DNA of 64,000 nt from an uncultured Albidovulum sp. (GTDB lineage Bacteria; Pseudomonadota; Alphaproteobacteria; Rhodobacterales; Rhodobacteraceae), in assembly GCA_913064775.1 (NCBI GenBank), contig CAJYAD010000017.1:1-64000 (forward strand). Reading direction: 5' to 3'. Both the position numbers and the translations under genes were made by a program. The notes under the pieces were generated by a model that was not told the origin of the DNA, did not search any database, and worked only from the letters and a program-made list of their open reading frames with translations. Positions 44,750 to 53,416 of this stretch are shown piece after piece. How positions within the stretch are numbered: the stretch's first letter is position 1; each line of letters begins with the position of its first letter.

Positions 44750-47473
44750 TCAGGCTTTGACGGAGGCGCCGGCACGATCGTGCTCGGCGGCATAAAGAAG
44801 GCCGCTGCGCCGGGTGTAGTAGGCCCAGGTCAGTGCGGCGCAGATCAGGTAGAACACCAGGAAGGCCCACAACGCCGCCGACGGTCCGCCGGTCATGGCG
44901 ATCGAGCTGCCATAGGCCTTGGGGATGAAGAAGGCGCCATAGGCGGCGATGGCCGAGGTGAAGGCGATGATCGCGGCGCTCTCGCGCTCGGCCTGGCGGT
45001 GCAGGTCGGTGCCTTGCAGTTGCGGCATCAGCCGGCGCACTTCGCGCCCCATGATCACCGGGATCATCTGGAAGGTCGACGCGTTGCCGATGCCGGTCAG
45101 GAAGAACAGCGCCATGAAAGAGGCGAAGAACCCCCAGAACGCGCCGGGCTGCGTTCTGATGCCCAGAAAGAAGATCACCGAGAAGACCGCGCCACTCATC
45201 GCCACGAAGGTCCAGAAGGTGACCCGCCCGCCGCCGAAACGGTCGCTGATCCACCCGGTCCCGGCCCGGCTGAGCGCGCCGACCAAGGGGCCAAGGAAGA
45301 CGAATTGCAGCGCGTTGACCTCGGGGAACATCAGCTTGGTCAGCAGCGGGAAGCCCGCCGAATAACCGATGAAGCTGCCGAAGGTGCCGGTATAGAGGAT
45401 CGACATGATCCAGTTGTGCTTGCGGGTGAAGATGATCGCCTGCTCGCTGAAACTGGCCTTGGCATCGGCGATGTCGTTCATGCCCAACCATGCGGCCGCG
45501 GTGGCCACGATGATGAAGGGCACCCAGACGAAGCCGGCGTTCTGCATCCAGAGTTGCCCCCCGTGCGAGATCGCCTGCGGCGCCCCGCCAAGGACGCCGA
45601 ACACGCTGGTCGTGATGGCAAGCGGCACCAGGAACTGCATCACCGACACGCCCAGATTGCCCAGCCCCGCGTTCAGCGCCAGCGCGTTGCCCTTTTCAGC
45701 CTTGGGGTAGAAGAAGGCGATATTGGCCATCGAGGAGGCAAAGTTGCCGCCGCCGAAGCCGCACAGAAGCGCCAGCAACAGGAAGACGACATAGGGTGTA
45801 TCGGGGCTTTGCACCGCATAGCCGATCCCCAGCGCCGGGACCAACAGCGAGGCAGTGGACAGCGTCGTCCACAGGCGGCCGCCGAAGATCGGCACCATGA
45901 AGCTGTAGAAGATCCGCAGCGTCGCCCCCGACAGGCCCGGCAGCGCCGCCAGCCAGAACAATTGCCCCTCGGTGAAGGAGAAGCCGATCGCTGGCAGCCG
46001 TGCGACGACGACCGACCACACCATCCAGACACAGAAGGCCAGCAACAGCGCCGGGATCGAGATCCACAAGTTGCGCCGCGCAATGCGTTGGCCCTTTTCC
46101 TTCCAGAACGTCGCGTCCTCGGGATCCCAGGTCTCCAGCGTATGCGTCGAGGTCACGCCCTCGGGCAGCGGCACGCCCTGCATCTCGGGCAGTTGCGGCA
46201 GCGCGTCCAGCACGTCGCCCTGCGCCCTGCGTTCCATCCGGCGGATCGCCAGATGCATCCACAGCAGCGAGCCAGCGACCAGCAGGAACAAGAGCGCGAA
46301 GGCCGAGGTGTAGACGCCGGTCAGATCCAGTGCCGCGCCGAAGATGATCGGCAGGAAAAATCCGCCAAGGCCGCCGATCATGCCGACAAGGCCACCAACC
46401 GCGCCGACGTGATGGGGGTAGTAGACCGGGATATGCTTGAACACCGCAGCCTTGCCGAGGCTCATGAAGAAGCCAAGCGCGAAGAGGGTGATGACGAAGG
46501 GCCAGAAATCCATCCGCGTCGAGAAGGAGATCGGTCCCTTGCTGCTGTGGATCAGGTAGTCGGTCGCCGGATAGGACAGCATGAACAGCATGATCGCCGA
46601 GAAGCCGAGGCTCCAATACATCACCGCGCGGGCGCCGAAGCGGTCCGACAGATGGCCGCCATAGGCGCGAAACAGCGAGGCCGACAGCCCGAAGGCCGCC
46701 GCCGCCATACCGGCCGTGCGGATGTCGACATGATAGACGGCGATCAGGTAATGCGGGGTCCACAGCGCGATGGCGACAAAGCCGCCGAAAACGAAGAAGT
46801 AATAGAGCGCGAAGCGCCAGACCTGCAGGTTCCTCAGCGGCGCGAATTGCTCGGCCATCGAGGGCGCCCGCGCGCCGCTTTTGCGCCGGGCGACCAGTTC
46901 GGGGTCATCCTTGGCGAAGACGAAGAACGCCACCGCCATCAGCACCAGCGCCAAAGCCCAGACATGGGCCACGCCGTGCCAGCCATAGGCGACCATCACG
47001 AAAGGCGCGACAAAGGTGGTGACCGCGGCGCCGACGTTGCCAGCCCCGAAGATGCCAAGCGCGGTGCCCTGTTTGCCCGGTCCGTACCAGCGCGACACAT
47101 AGGCGACGCCGATGATGAACGAGCCACCCGCCAGGCCGATGCCGAGCGCCGCGACCAGATACATCACATAGCTCGACGCCCAGGTCAGCATCCAGGTCGC
47201 CGCCGCTGTCAGCAGCATCTGCGAGGTGAAGACGATGCGCCCGCCGTATTTCTCGGTCAGCACGCCCAGGAACAGCCGCGTCAGCGAACCGGTCAGAACC
47301 GGGGTTGCGACAAGCAGCCCGAACTCGAATTCGTTCAGCCCCAGCTCGGCCTTTATGGCGACGCCGATGATCGAGAAAATCGTCCAGACCGCGAAGCACG
47401 CGGTGAACGCGATCGTGCTTAGCGCCAGGGCGCGATTTTGTCCCCTGCTGCCAGTTCCTGCCATCCCGTGCAT
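44750..47473 (-). CDS. narK: Fused NarK1-NarK2 nitrate/nitrite transporter
   Basis: A 907-residue protein made of two complete major-facilitator units. Unit 1 (about 15-410) resembles NarK1, a nitrate/proton symporter. Unit 2 (about 465-895) resembles NarK2, a nitrate/nitrite exchanger. A charged soluble linker with LETWDPEDATFWKEKG joins them. Together they give 24 helices. Such fusions are known from Paracoccus. The ATG at 47473 has GGAGGT five bases upstream. It is the first gene of narK-G-H-J-I-ppiC-moeA and lies downstream of an FNR/NarR box. Confidence 0.94.
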   Translation of the reverse strand: MHGMAGTGSRGQNRALALSTIAFTACFAVWTIFSIIGVAIKAELGLNEFEFGLLVATPVLTGSLTRLFLGVLTEKYGGRIVFTSQMLLTAAATWMLTWASSYVMYLVAALGIGLAGGSFIIGVAYVSRWYGPGKQGTALGIFGAGNVGAAVTTFVAPFVMVAYGWHGVAHVWALALVLMAVAFFVFAKDDPELVARRKSGARAPSMAEQFAPLRNLQVWRFALYYFFVFGGFVAIALWTPHYLIAVYHVDIRTAGMAAAAFGLSASLFRAYGGHLSDRFGARAVMYWSLGFSAIMLFMLSYPATDYLIHSSKGPISFSTRMDFWPFVITLFALGFFMSLGKAAVFKHIPVYYPHHVGAVGGLVGMIGGLGGFFLPIIFGAALDLTGVYTSAFALLFLLVAGSLLWMHLAIRRMERRAQGDVLDALPQLPEMQGVPLPEGVTSTHTLETWDPEDATFWKEKGQRIARRNLWISIPALLLAFCVWMVWSVVVARLPAIGFSFTEGQLFWLAALPGLSGATLRIFYSFMVPIFGGRLWTTLSTASLLVPALGIGYAVQSPDTPYVVFLLLALLCGFGGGNFASSMANIAFFYPKAEKGNALALNAGLGNLGVSVMQFLVPLAITTSVFGVLGGAPQAISHGGQLWMQNAGFVWVPFIIVATAAAWLGMNDIADAKASFSEQAIIFTRKHNWIMSILYTGTFGSFIGYSAGFPLLTKLMFPEVNALQFVFLGPLVGALSRAGTGWISDRFGGGRVTFWTFVAMSGAVFSVIFFLGIRTQPGAFWGFFASFMALFFLTGIGNASTFQMIPVIMGREVRRLMPQLQGTDLHRQAERESAAIIAFTSAIAAYGAFFIPKAYGSSIAMTGGPSAALWAFLVFYLICAALTWAYYTRRSGLLYAAEHDRAGASVKA

Positions 47474-47536
47474 GGTCTACCTCCGCCTCTGCATCCGTTG
47501 GTGCGGACACAAACCAACCGACAGAGGGGATCCGAT

Positions 47537-47550
47537 TTGACGCAGATCAA
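47537..47550. promoter_or_regulatory. FNR/NarR box in the narK-narR intergenic region
   Basis: TTGACGCAGATCAA fits the TTGAT-N4-ATCAA consensus with one change. Its centre is 70 bp from the narK ATG, leaving a ~29-base leader if it sits at -41.5. In Paracoccus this site is used by NarR and FNR-type activators. Confidence 0.75.
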
Positions 47551-47714
47551 GCCACGGGCCGGGCTGCGAAAATTCGTATGCGGATTGATCTGGCGTGGTG
47601 CCTGGGCCAATCCATGTTTGCAGAAAAATACGAACCTGACAGACAATCGCTAGACCAAAGGCGACGCATGACTTATCTAATATCAAGCGATGTAGTTGAG
47701 CGTTGGGGTGATTC

Positions 47715-48500
47715 GTGCGTAACACCGAACTTGCCGAGATCCGGGACCTGCCGTTGTTTCGCACGATGGATGAGGACAACTTCCTTTCGCTGACGCAGGC
47801 CGCCTACGACCAGACCTTTCCCGCGCAGGTCCAGCTGATTGAAGAAGGCGGCACGGCCGACTTTCTGCATGTCGTGATGGAAGGATCGGTGGAGCTGTTC
47901 GCCACCTGGCAGGGCCACGAGACGACGATGGCGGTGGTCAACCCGATCTCGACCTTCATCCTTGCCGCCTGCATCCAGGACGCGCCCTACCTCATGTCCG
48001 CGCGCACCTTGGGGCGGACCCGGGTCGTCATGGTGCCCAGCGTCGATCTGCGCACGATCTTCCTGAACGATCCGAACTTCGCCCTGGCCACGATCACCGA
48101 ACTTGCCGCGTGCTATCGCAGCGTCGTGCGCCACACCAAGAACCTGAAGCTGCGCACCGCACGTGAACGGCTGGCGGCCTATATCCTTCGTCAGGTCAGA
48201 TCCCGGGGCAATGGCGCGGGCTTTACCTTGCCGGTGGAGAAGCGGTTGCTTGCCTCCTATCTGGGCGTGACACCCGAAAGCCTGTCGAGGCTGATGAAAT
48301 CGCTTCAGGATTGCGGGGTGCATATTGAAGGCCAGCGCATCACGCTGACCGATCCGGCGCTTCTGGCCGAGGTAGCGAAACCCGACGCGCTTCTGGATGG
48401 CCCCGATCCGGCGGGCCCGTCGATCGGGCTCGGCCTGCCGGATTGCGATCTCGGGACAGCGCAGCCCGACGCGCGGCGCGCAGTGCGCGAAACCCCCTAG
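47715..48500 (+). CDS. narR: NarR, Crp/Fnr-family nitrate-responsive regulator
   Basis: A 261-residue regulator with a cyclic-nucleotide-like sensor barrel (about 10-130) and a C-terminal helix-turn-helix (VEKRLLASYLGVTPESLSRLMKSL). It lacks the N-terminal cysteine group of FNR, so it holds no [4Fe-4S] cluster, as described for Paracoccus NarR, which activates nar in response to nitrate or nitrite. GTG at 47715 is the likely start. It is divergent from narK. The final ~45 residues after the DNA-binding domain are a Pro/Asp-rich tail. Confidence 0.88.
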   Translation: MRNTELAEIRDLPLFRTMDEDNFLSLTQAAYDQTFPAQVQLIEEGGTADFLHVVMEGSVELFATWQGHETTMAVVNPISTFILAACIQDAPYLMSARTLGRTRVVMVPSVDLRTIFLNDPNFALATITELAACYRSVVRHTKNLKLRTARERLAAYILRQVRSRGNGAGFTLPVEKRLLASYLGVTPESLSRLMKSLQDCGVHIEGQRITLTDPALLAEVAKPDALLDGPDPAGPSIGLGLPDCDLGTAQPDARRAVRETP

Positions 48501-48960
48501 AGCGGCCGGTCAGCCTGTCGCCCTCGGCAGGCACCGGAATGTTCCAGAACCCGCGCCCCATCCGCACGCCCGCCAGCTGGCCCAATTTTGCGCTGCTGAT
48601 GACACCCCTCGTGCTGGCCGGGGGCTAAACGAGAGGGGGCCTCGCGGATGGTCCCGGCGGCAGTCTTCGGGAAGGCTGAAGGAACGTCGCACAGGGTTAA
48701 TTGCAGTAAAAGGGTCTCTCAAATCTCGATTTGACGAACACTTTTTATGTAAAATTAACCATCGTCACGTTTATTATCAAAGACTTGCCAGATTCTCATT
48801 GAGAAATACTTTTCCAAACGTCTACCCGCTTCTTCCAACCCTTCCCGAACCCTAATGACCCGAGCGAGCAGGTGTCGTGCAGAGTCGCTCCGCGCCGACG
48901 AAATCCGGCCCTGGGACAGCGTGAAAACAGATACGAGATGACCCAGAACTGGGCCGCTGG
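48501..48960. other. Gene-free gap with an AT-rich patch
   Basis: No supported gene. A short open peptide near 48541-48628 (MFQNPRPIRTPASW onward, ending PLVLAGG) could be a remnant. Roughly 48700-48830 is markedly richer in A and T than the rest of the window, including TTTTTATGTAAAATTAACC-like runs, with no clear promoter spacing. It lies between narR and the end of a decayed IS21 element. Confidence 0.4.
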
Positions 48961-48968
48961 AGGCTTGC

Positions 48969-49055
48969 TGCAGGTTAAGAGAAATCCGTGCCAAAATCGG
49001 TTAGTTTTCTCTTAATACGGAGAGAACGCGATTTTTGCAGGTTAAGAGAAATCCG
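48969..49055. repeat. Repeated terminal sequence of an IS21-type element
   Basis: The 20-mer TGCAGGTTAAGAGAAATCCG occurs identically at 48969-48988 and 49036-49055, 67 bp apart, and a partial inverted copy (TTTTCTCTTAAT) lies between them. Multiple repeats at the ends are a feature of IS21-family elements, which bind transposase there; an IstA remnant follows downstream. Confidence 0.6.
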
Positions 49056-49289
49056 GACACGGACAACACGCCAGGCAGCGATGCCTCGGGCGGGTCTTCG
49101 CCATCTCGATCACTTCGATGCGGTTTTGACCAGCACGACGGCCTAGGTGACGTCGGCGCTGCGCCACTGCGGCAGAGGCTTCAGATGCGCCCGTCGGCCT
49201 GAATGGCAGCACCCCGCTGCTTGTAGCGCCGGCCAACCAGCGTGTCGCCAAAACGCCGGTCGTCTTCAATCGCCGCAAAGTCGCGGCGC

Positions 49290-49640
49290 CTGCGCGCGCG
49301 GGATCTACGACTGCGTCCGTTGACCGCCGTTGGTCCGCGGACAATGGGCGCGAAGACTGCGGTGGACATGATCTTCGTCGGCAAGAACCGGGCCTAGAAT
49401 CGCGTTCGCCAAAGTCTCTCAGACCATCTGCGCACCATTGGCTCACCCCAGAAAATGAGCGGCCATTACCGCTTCGAGCCGGTCGCCTGCACCCCGGCCT
49501 CCGGCTGGGAGAAGGGGCAGATCGGCGTGATCCGATGGCGGTTATTTGTGCCGAGGCCGAAGTTCAGGATCTATGCCGAGCTCAACGCCTGGCTGCGGGA
49601 CTGCTGCATCGCCTGTCCTACCTCGCGCCCCTGTTCTCCA
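49290..49640 (+). pseudogene. Degenerate IstA (IS21-family transposase) remnant
   Basis: Plus-strand fragments in more than one frame match the C-terminal half of IstA: RGIYD near 49300, KTAVDMIFVGKNR near 49350-49395, then HYRFEPVACTPASGWEKGQ (49463 onward) and PKFRIYAELNAWLRDC. The usual VENQVGN segment after the WEKGQ motif is altered or lost. Stops and frameshifts interrupt it, and no istB was found. Confidence 0.7.
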
Positions 49641-49749
49641 TGCTCCTCGTCTTCGGTCTGACCCGGATGAGATGGAGCATCATCGCGGCGGCAACTTTGA
49701 TTGTCCTTGGCGCCGCGATTGCCTTAGCCGCTTGCCGGCAAGCGCCGGG

Positions 49750-50775
49750 TCACCCCCCGGACACGCCCGCTTCGGCGAAGGTCGCCATGCCGTCATGGGC
49801 CGCCAGCGCCGCGCGCAGCACCCCCAGCGCCACCGCCGCGCCCGAGCCCTCGCCCAGCCGCATCCCGAGGTCGAGCACCGCTTTCTTGTCAAGGATGCCA
49901 AGCAGCCGCCGGTGCCCCGGCTCGGCGCTGGCGTGGCCGACAAGGCAGTGATCGAGCGCACCCGCATCCAGCGCATGCAGCACCGCCGCCGCCGCGGTGC
50001 AGATAAAGCCGTCAAGGATCACCGGAATCCGCGCCGCCCGCGCCGCCAGAACCGCACCGCAGATTGCCGCCTGCTCGCGCCCGCCGAAGGCCGCCAGAAC
50101 CGCCAGCGGATCGGCCAGCACCGCTGCGTGCCGCGCGATGCCCGTCTCGATCACCCGCGCCTTGAGGGACACCCCGTCGCTGTCCGAACCCGTCCCCGGC
50201 CCGACCCATTCGGCCGCCGTGCCGCCGAACAGCGCCCGCGTCAGCGCCGCCGCGACGGTCGAGTTGCCAATCCCCATCTCCCCCAGGATCAGCACGTCGG
50301 CCCCGGGGTCGACGGCCTCAGCCCCGCGCGCCATCGCATCGAGAACCTCGGCCTCACGCATCGCCGGACCCGTGCTGAAATCGGCGGTCGGGCGATCGAG
50401 ATCAAGCGCGATCACCGTCAGATCAGCGCCGGAAGCGCGGCAAAGCTGGTTGATTGCGGCGCCCCCGGCCTGGAAATTCGCCACCATCTGAACCGTCACC
50501 TCCTGCGGGAACGGGTTCACCCCCTGGGCGCAGATCCCGTGGTTGCCGGCAAAGACCAAGGCCTGAGCCCGGGCGATCCGGGGCCGCTCGACCCCGCGCC
50601 AGCCGGCCATGAACACCGCCAAGTCTTCCAGCCGTCCCAGCGATCCCGGCGGCTTGGTCAGGCTGTCCTGACGCGCGCGGGCGGCCTTGGCGGCGCTGGC
50701 ATCGGCTTCGGACAGCGCCGCGATGCGGTTGCGCAGATCGGCGAAGGAGGTGGCGGGGAAAAGCGGTTGGATCAT
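49750..50775 (-). CDS. cobT: Nicotinate-nucleotide--dimethylbenzimidazole phosphoribosyltransferase
   Basis: A 341-residue CobT (called CobU in some alphaproteobacterial naming) that activates 5,6-dimethylbenzimidazole for the lower ligand of cobalamin. SLTKPPGSLGRLEDLA and LVFAGNHGICAQGVN near the N-terminus bind substrates. GMRLGEGSGAAVAL holds the catalytic glutamate, here E309. It follows bluB on the same strand, 149 bases away, so lower-ligand synthesis and activation are probably co-transcribed. Confidence 0.93.
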   Translation of the reverse strand: MIQPLFPATSFADLRNRIAALSEADASAAKAARARQDSLTKPPGSLGRLEDLAVFMAGWRGVERPRIARAQALVFAGNHGICAQGVNPFPQEVTVQMVANFQAGGAAINQLCRASGADLTVIALDLDRPTADFSTGPAMREAEVLDAMARGAEAVDPGADVLILGEMGIGNSTVAAALTRALFGGTAAEWVGPGTGSDSDGVSLKARVIETGIARHAAVLADPLAVLAAFGGREQAAICGAVLAARAARIPVILDGFICTAAAAVLHALDAGALDHCLVGHASAEPGHRRLLGILDKKAVLDLGMRLGEGSGAAVALGVLRAALAAHDGMATFAEAGVSGG

Positions 50776-50924
50776 GTCAATTCACCTTCATGGGCAAGCC
50801 CGCGACGACAAGGTCACCTCGTCGTCGATCCGGGCAATGGGTTGATGGAGGGAGGGAGCTGGCCCGCGGCATCGCGATAAGCCCGGGCCAACACGGAAGT
50901 TGCAGATAGCAACTCAGTCTTGGC

Positions 50925-51689
50925 TCAGCCGAGATGCGAGGAAAGAAACGTCCCGTCTTCGATGGCGTCCTGATCCCGCTTCAGCCGGGACAGCAACGGC
51001 GCGTCTCGATGATGTTCCTGCCAGCGGTCGAAATGGATCAAATCGCCGATTGGCAGACGCGGCCTCCAGCCGCATTCCTCCAGCTCGGGCCGATCATGGA
51101 AGCGCTTCACATGCCCGATGCAAAGATAGGCGACCGGGACAATATTCCTGGGGATGCCAAGCAGCCTGCGCAGGGCCGCATTGTCCACGATCGAAACCCA
51201 GCCCAGACCCAACCCTTCCGCGCGCGCCGCAAGCCAGAGATTCTGAACCGCACAGACAGAGCTGAAAAGATCCATGAAAGGAATATGGGTGCGCCCGATG
51301 ACCACCGGGCCCGCCCGTTCGCGATCGCAGGTCACGCAGATATTGAGCGGAGATTCAAGAATGCCCTCCAGTTTGAGAGAGCGGTAGACAGCCCGCTTGC
51401 TCTCCTCGAACATCATTGCGGCTTCGGCATTCGCCCTCTCGAACAGCCCGTGCACCTGTTCCTTCACGCTTCGCTCGCGGATCAGGATGAAATCCCACGG
51501 CTGCATGAACCCGACAGAGGGGGCATGGTGGGCCATCAGCAAAATCCTGGACAGCCGCGCCGGAGAAACCGGATCGGGCAGAAACTCGCCCCGAACATCT
51601 CGGCGGCTCAGGATCGTGCGGTAGACGGCTTCTCGGGCGGTGGATTGCAAAGCATCCACCCGCCCCGATCGGGGTTGGGTAATATCCAT
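50925..51689 (-). CDS. bluB: 5,6-dimethylbenzimidazole synthase BluB
   Basis: A 254-residue flavin enzyme of the nitroreductase fold that breaks down FMNH2 with oxygen to form dimethylbenzimidazole, the lower ligand of vitamin B12. SRRDVRGEFLPDPV and SVGFMQPWDFILI bind FMN; LAARAEGLGLGWVSI is typical of BluB. The ATG at 51689 follows GAAGGGG; a longer frame to 51719 is possible. A cobalamin riboswitch lies directly upstream. Confidence 0.92.
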   Translation of the reverse strand: MDITQPRSGRVDALQSTAREAVYRTILSRRDVRGEFLPDPVSPARLSRILLMAHHAPSVGFMQPWDFILIRERSVKEQVHGLFERANAEAAMMFEESKRAVYRSLKLEGILESPLNICVTCDRERAGPVVIGRTHIPFMDLFSSVCAVQNLWLAARAEGLGLGWVSIVDNAALRRLLGIPRNIVPVAYLCIGHVKRFHDRPELEECGWRPRLPIGDLIHFDRWQEHHRDAPLLSRLKRDQDAIEDGTFLSSHLG

Positions 51690-51744
51690 CTGTTTTCCCC
51701 TTCGATGGATCGTGACCACCGCATTCCAGACGGTCGCCTATCCC

Positions 51745-51910
51745 ATTCGGCCGGTCTTCTGACTTGGGTTCGTCTCCTTCCGGACGCCTTCCCGGCTATG
51801 AAAGCCAGTGGCTGATGTCCGGCGGATCACCCTTACAGCGTTGGGCACGTCACGGGGTTTCACCGTGTTCCCGATTCTCCCGCCAAGGCGGGCACCGAAT
51901 GGTGCCGCGA
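51745..51910 (-). promoter_or_regulatory. Cobalamin riboswitch upstream of bluB
   Basis: Read on the minus strand, this leader contains the expected parts in order: GGGAACACGGTGAAACCCC, then GTGCCCAACGCTGTAAGG, AGCCACTGGCTTTCATAGCC, GGGAAGGCG, and the 3' box AAGTCAGAAGACCGGCC (complement of 51749-51765). It ends about 56 bases before the bluB start. High cobalamin would be expected to shut off bluB and possibly cobT. Confidence 0.9.
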
Positions 51911-52084
51911 GCCTAGGTAGACAATCTGCCGGGCACAACAGCATTTTGCGGCCGGTTGCGCGCGGATGGGGCGTGGCGCCGAAAGGCCGCCATTGCGCAG
52001 CGCGCGGGTTTCGGATTGTCGTGGTCCAGGACCAGCCCTGTCGGCGCAACCGCGGCCCCGCAACCGCAAGAAGCCTGAGACCTG

Positions 52085-53416
52085 ATGACCAATCTGACGG
52101 CGGACACGACCTGTGATGTTCTGATCGCCGGGGGCGGCGTGGCGGCGCTATGTGCCGCGATCTCGGCGCGCGAGGCCGGCGTGTCGGTCATCGTGGCGGA
52201 AAAGGCCCCGCGCGACATGCGCGGCGGCAACACGAGGCATTCAAGAAACCTTCGCGTCGCACATGGTGAGGCATCGGTGCTGTCCCCCGGCGCCTATGGT
52301 GCAGAGGAATATTCCGCGGATCTGGTGCGGGTTGCCGGTGGCGCGGGGGACGAAACGCTGATCCGCGCGCTGGTGCGCGGGTCCGAGACGGTGACCGACT
52401 GGTTGTCGGCGCGTGGTGTCGTTTTCGAGCCGTTCAGCCGAGGCCGCATTCCCTGGTCACGCAAGACCGCCTTCCTGCTGGGCGGCGGGAAATCCATGCT
52501 GAACGCGCTCTACGCCGCAGCCGAACGTCGTGGTGTCACCCTGCGATATGGGGCATCCGTCACCGAGCTGACCGGCGACGGGGTGGCCAGGATCGTCTGT
52601 GGTGCCGCCTTCGAAACCATCGCGGCGAAAGCGGTGATCGCCTGTAGCGGCGGATACCAGGCAAACGCGCAGTGGTTGCGACGCGAACGCGGCGCCGGGA
52701 CGGGCGGGCTGGTGAACCGTGGCACGCCGTTTGCCGAAGGCGAGGTGCTGCAATCGCTGCTGAAGCTGGGCGCTCAATCGGCAGGCGTTGCCGGGGCCTG
52801 TCATCTGGTGGCCGTCGACGCGCGCTCGCCCCGGCATGATGGCGGGATCGTGACGCGGGCTAGGAATATCCCGTTCGGGATGGTCGTCGATCGCAGCGGG
52901 CGGCGCTTTCACGACGAAGGGGCTGACCCCGGACCACGCCATTACGCGACCTGGGGACAGCTGATCGCCGAACGCCCCGGTCAAAAAGCGATCCTGATCC
53001 TCGATGATGTAGCGATGCGCGGACGCTTCCCGGCGCCGTTCCCGGCGTGGAAGGCCGAGACGCTGGAAGACCTGGCAGCCTTGTTGGATATGAAGCCGGA
53101 CATTCTGAAACACTCTGCCCAAGAGTTCGGGCATCTTGGAAGTCCGCCCTACTGGGCGCAGCCGCTCTGCCCCGGTGTGACGTTCACGTGCCACGGGGTA
53201 AGGATCGACGCCCAGGCCCGTGTGACCCTGCGCGACGGACGCCCTTGCGAGCACCTGTTTGCCGCGGGGATGATCATGGCCCCGAACCTCCTTGGCACCG
53301 GCTATCTGTCCGGCGTCGGGGTCACCATCGGCGCGGTGTTCGGCAGGATCGCGGGGGAAAGTGCGGCCCGTCACGCGCTTGTCCGGCCCCCGACAGGGGC
53401 ATGGGCCCCGCGCTAG
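52085..53416 (+). CDS. TcuA/CobZ-type FAD-dependent dehydrogenase
   Basis: A 443-residue flavoprotein of the fumarate reductase / succinate dehydrogenase family. CDVLIAGGGVAALCAAISARE at the start binds FAD, and MAPNLLGTGYLSGVGVTIGAVFG closes the domain. Two roles are known for this type: tricarballylate dehydrogenase (TcuA), and the flavin half of CobZ, which makes precorrin-3B in Rhodobacter. The B12 genes beside it favour CobZ. The TAG stop overlaps the stop of the convergent tcuB-like gene within CTAG. Confidence 0.78.
   Translation: MTNLTADTTCDVLIAGGGVAALCAAISAREAGVSVIVAEKAPRDMRGGNTRHSRNLRVAHGEASVLSPGAYGAEEYSADLVRVAGGAGDETLIRALVRGSETVTDWLSARGVVFEPFSRGRIPWSRKTAFLLGGGKSMLNALYAAAERRGVTLRYGASVTELTGDGVARIVCGAAFETIAAKAVIACSGGYQANAQWLRRERGAGTGGLVNRGTPFAEGEVLQSLLKLGAQSAGVAGACHLVAVDARSPRHDGGIVTRARNIPFGMVVDRSGRRFHDEGADPGPRHYATWGQLIAERPGQKAILILDDVAMRGRFPAPFPAWKAETLEDLAALLDMKPDILKHSAQEFGHLGSPPYWAQPLCPGVTFTCHGVRIDAQARVTLRDGRPCEHLFAAGMIMAPNLLGTGYLSGVGVTIGAVFGRIAGESAARHALVRPPTGAWAPR

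Noticed and set aside
41142..44795. Plus-strand open frame of over 1200 codons opposite narG (and similar long frames opposite narK, at 19769-22003 and at 55190-57220).
   Set aside because: These are antisense shadows caused by high-GC codon usage. They are rich in Arg, His, Gly and Ala, have no family match and no ribosome sites, and lie fully over well-supported genes.
47673..47686. TTATCTAATATCAA as a second strong FNR box before narR.
   Set aside because: Only one half matches the consensus; listed as a weak possibility and not as a feature.
48443..48628. Short plus-strand frame after narR (MFQNPRPIRTPASW onward).
   Set aside because: Only about 30 residues follow the ATG, with no family I recognise; noted as a possible remnant only.
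49042..49446. Minus-strand frame across the IS21 remnant.
   Set aside because: It is opposite the recognisable IstA pieces and has shadow-like composition.
50776..50924. Second riboswitch before cobT.
   Set aside because: The gap is short and lacks the conserved cobalamin core; only small hairpins (for example CGACGAC with GTCGTCG) are present.
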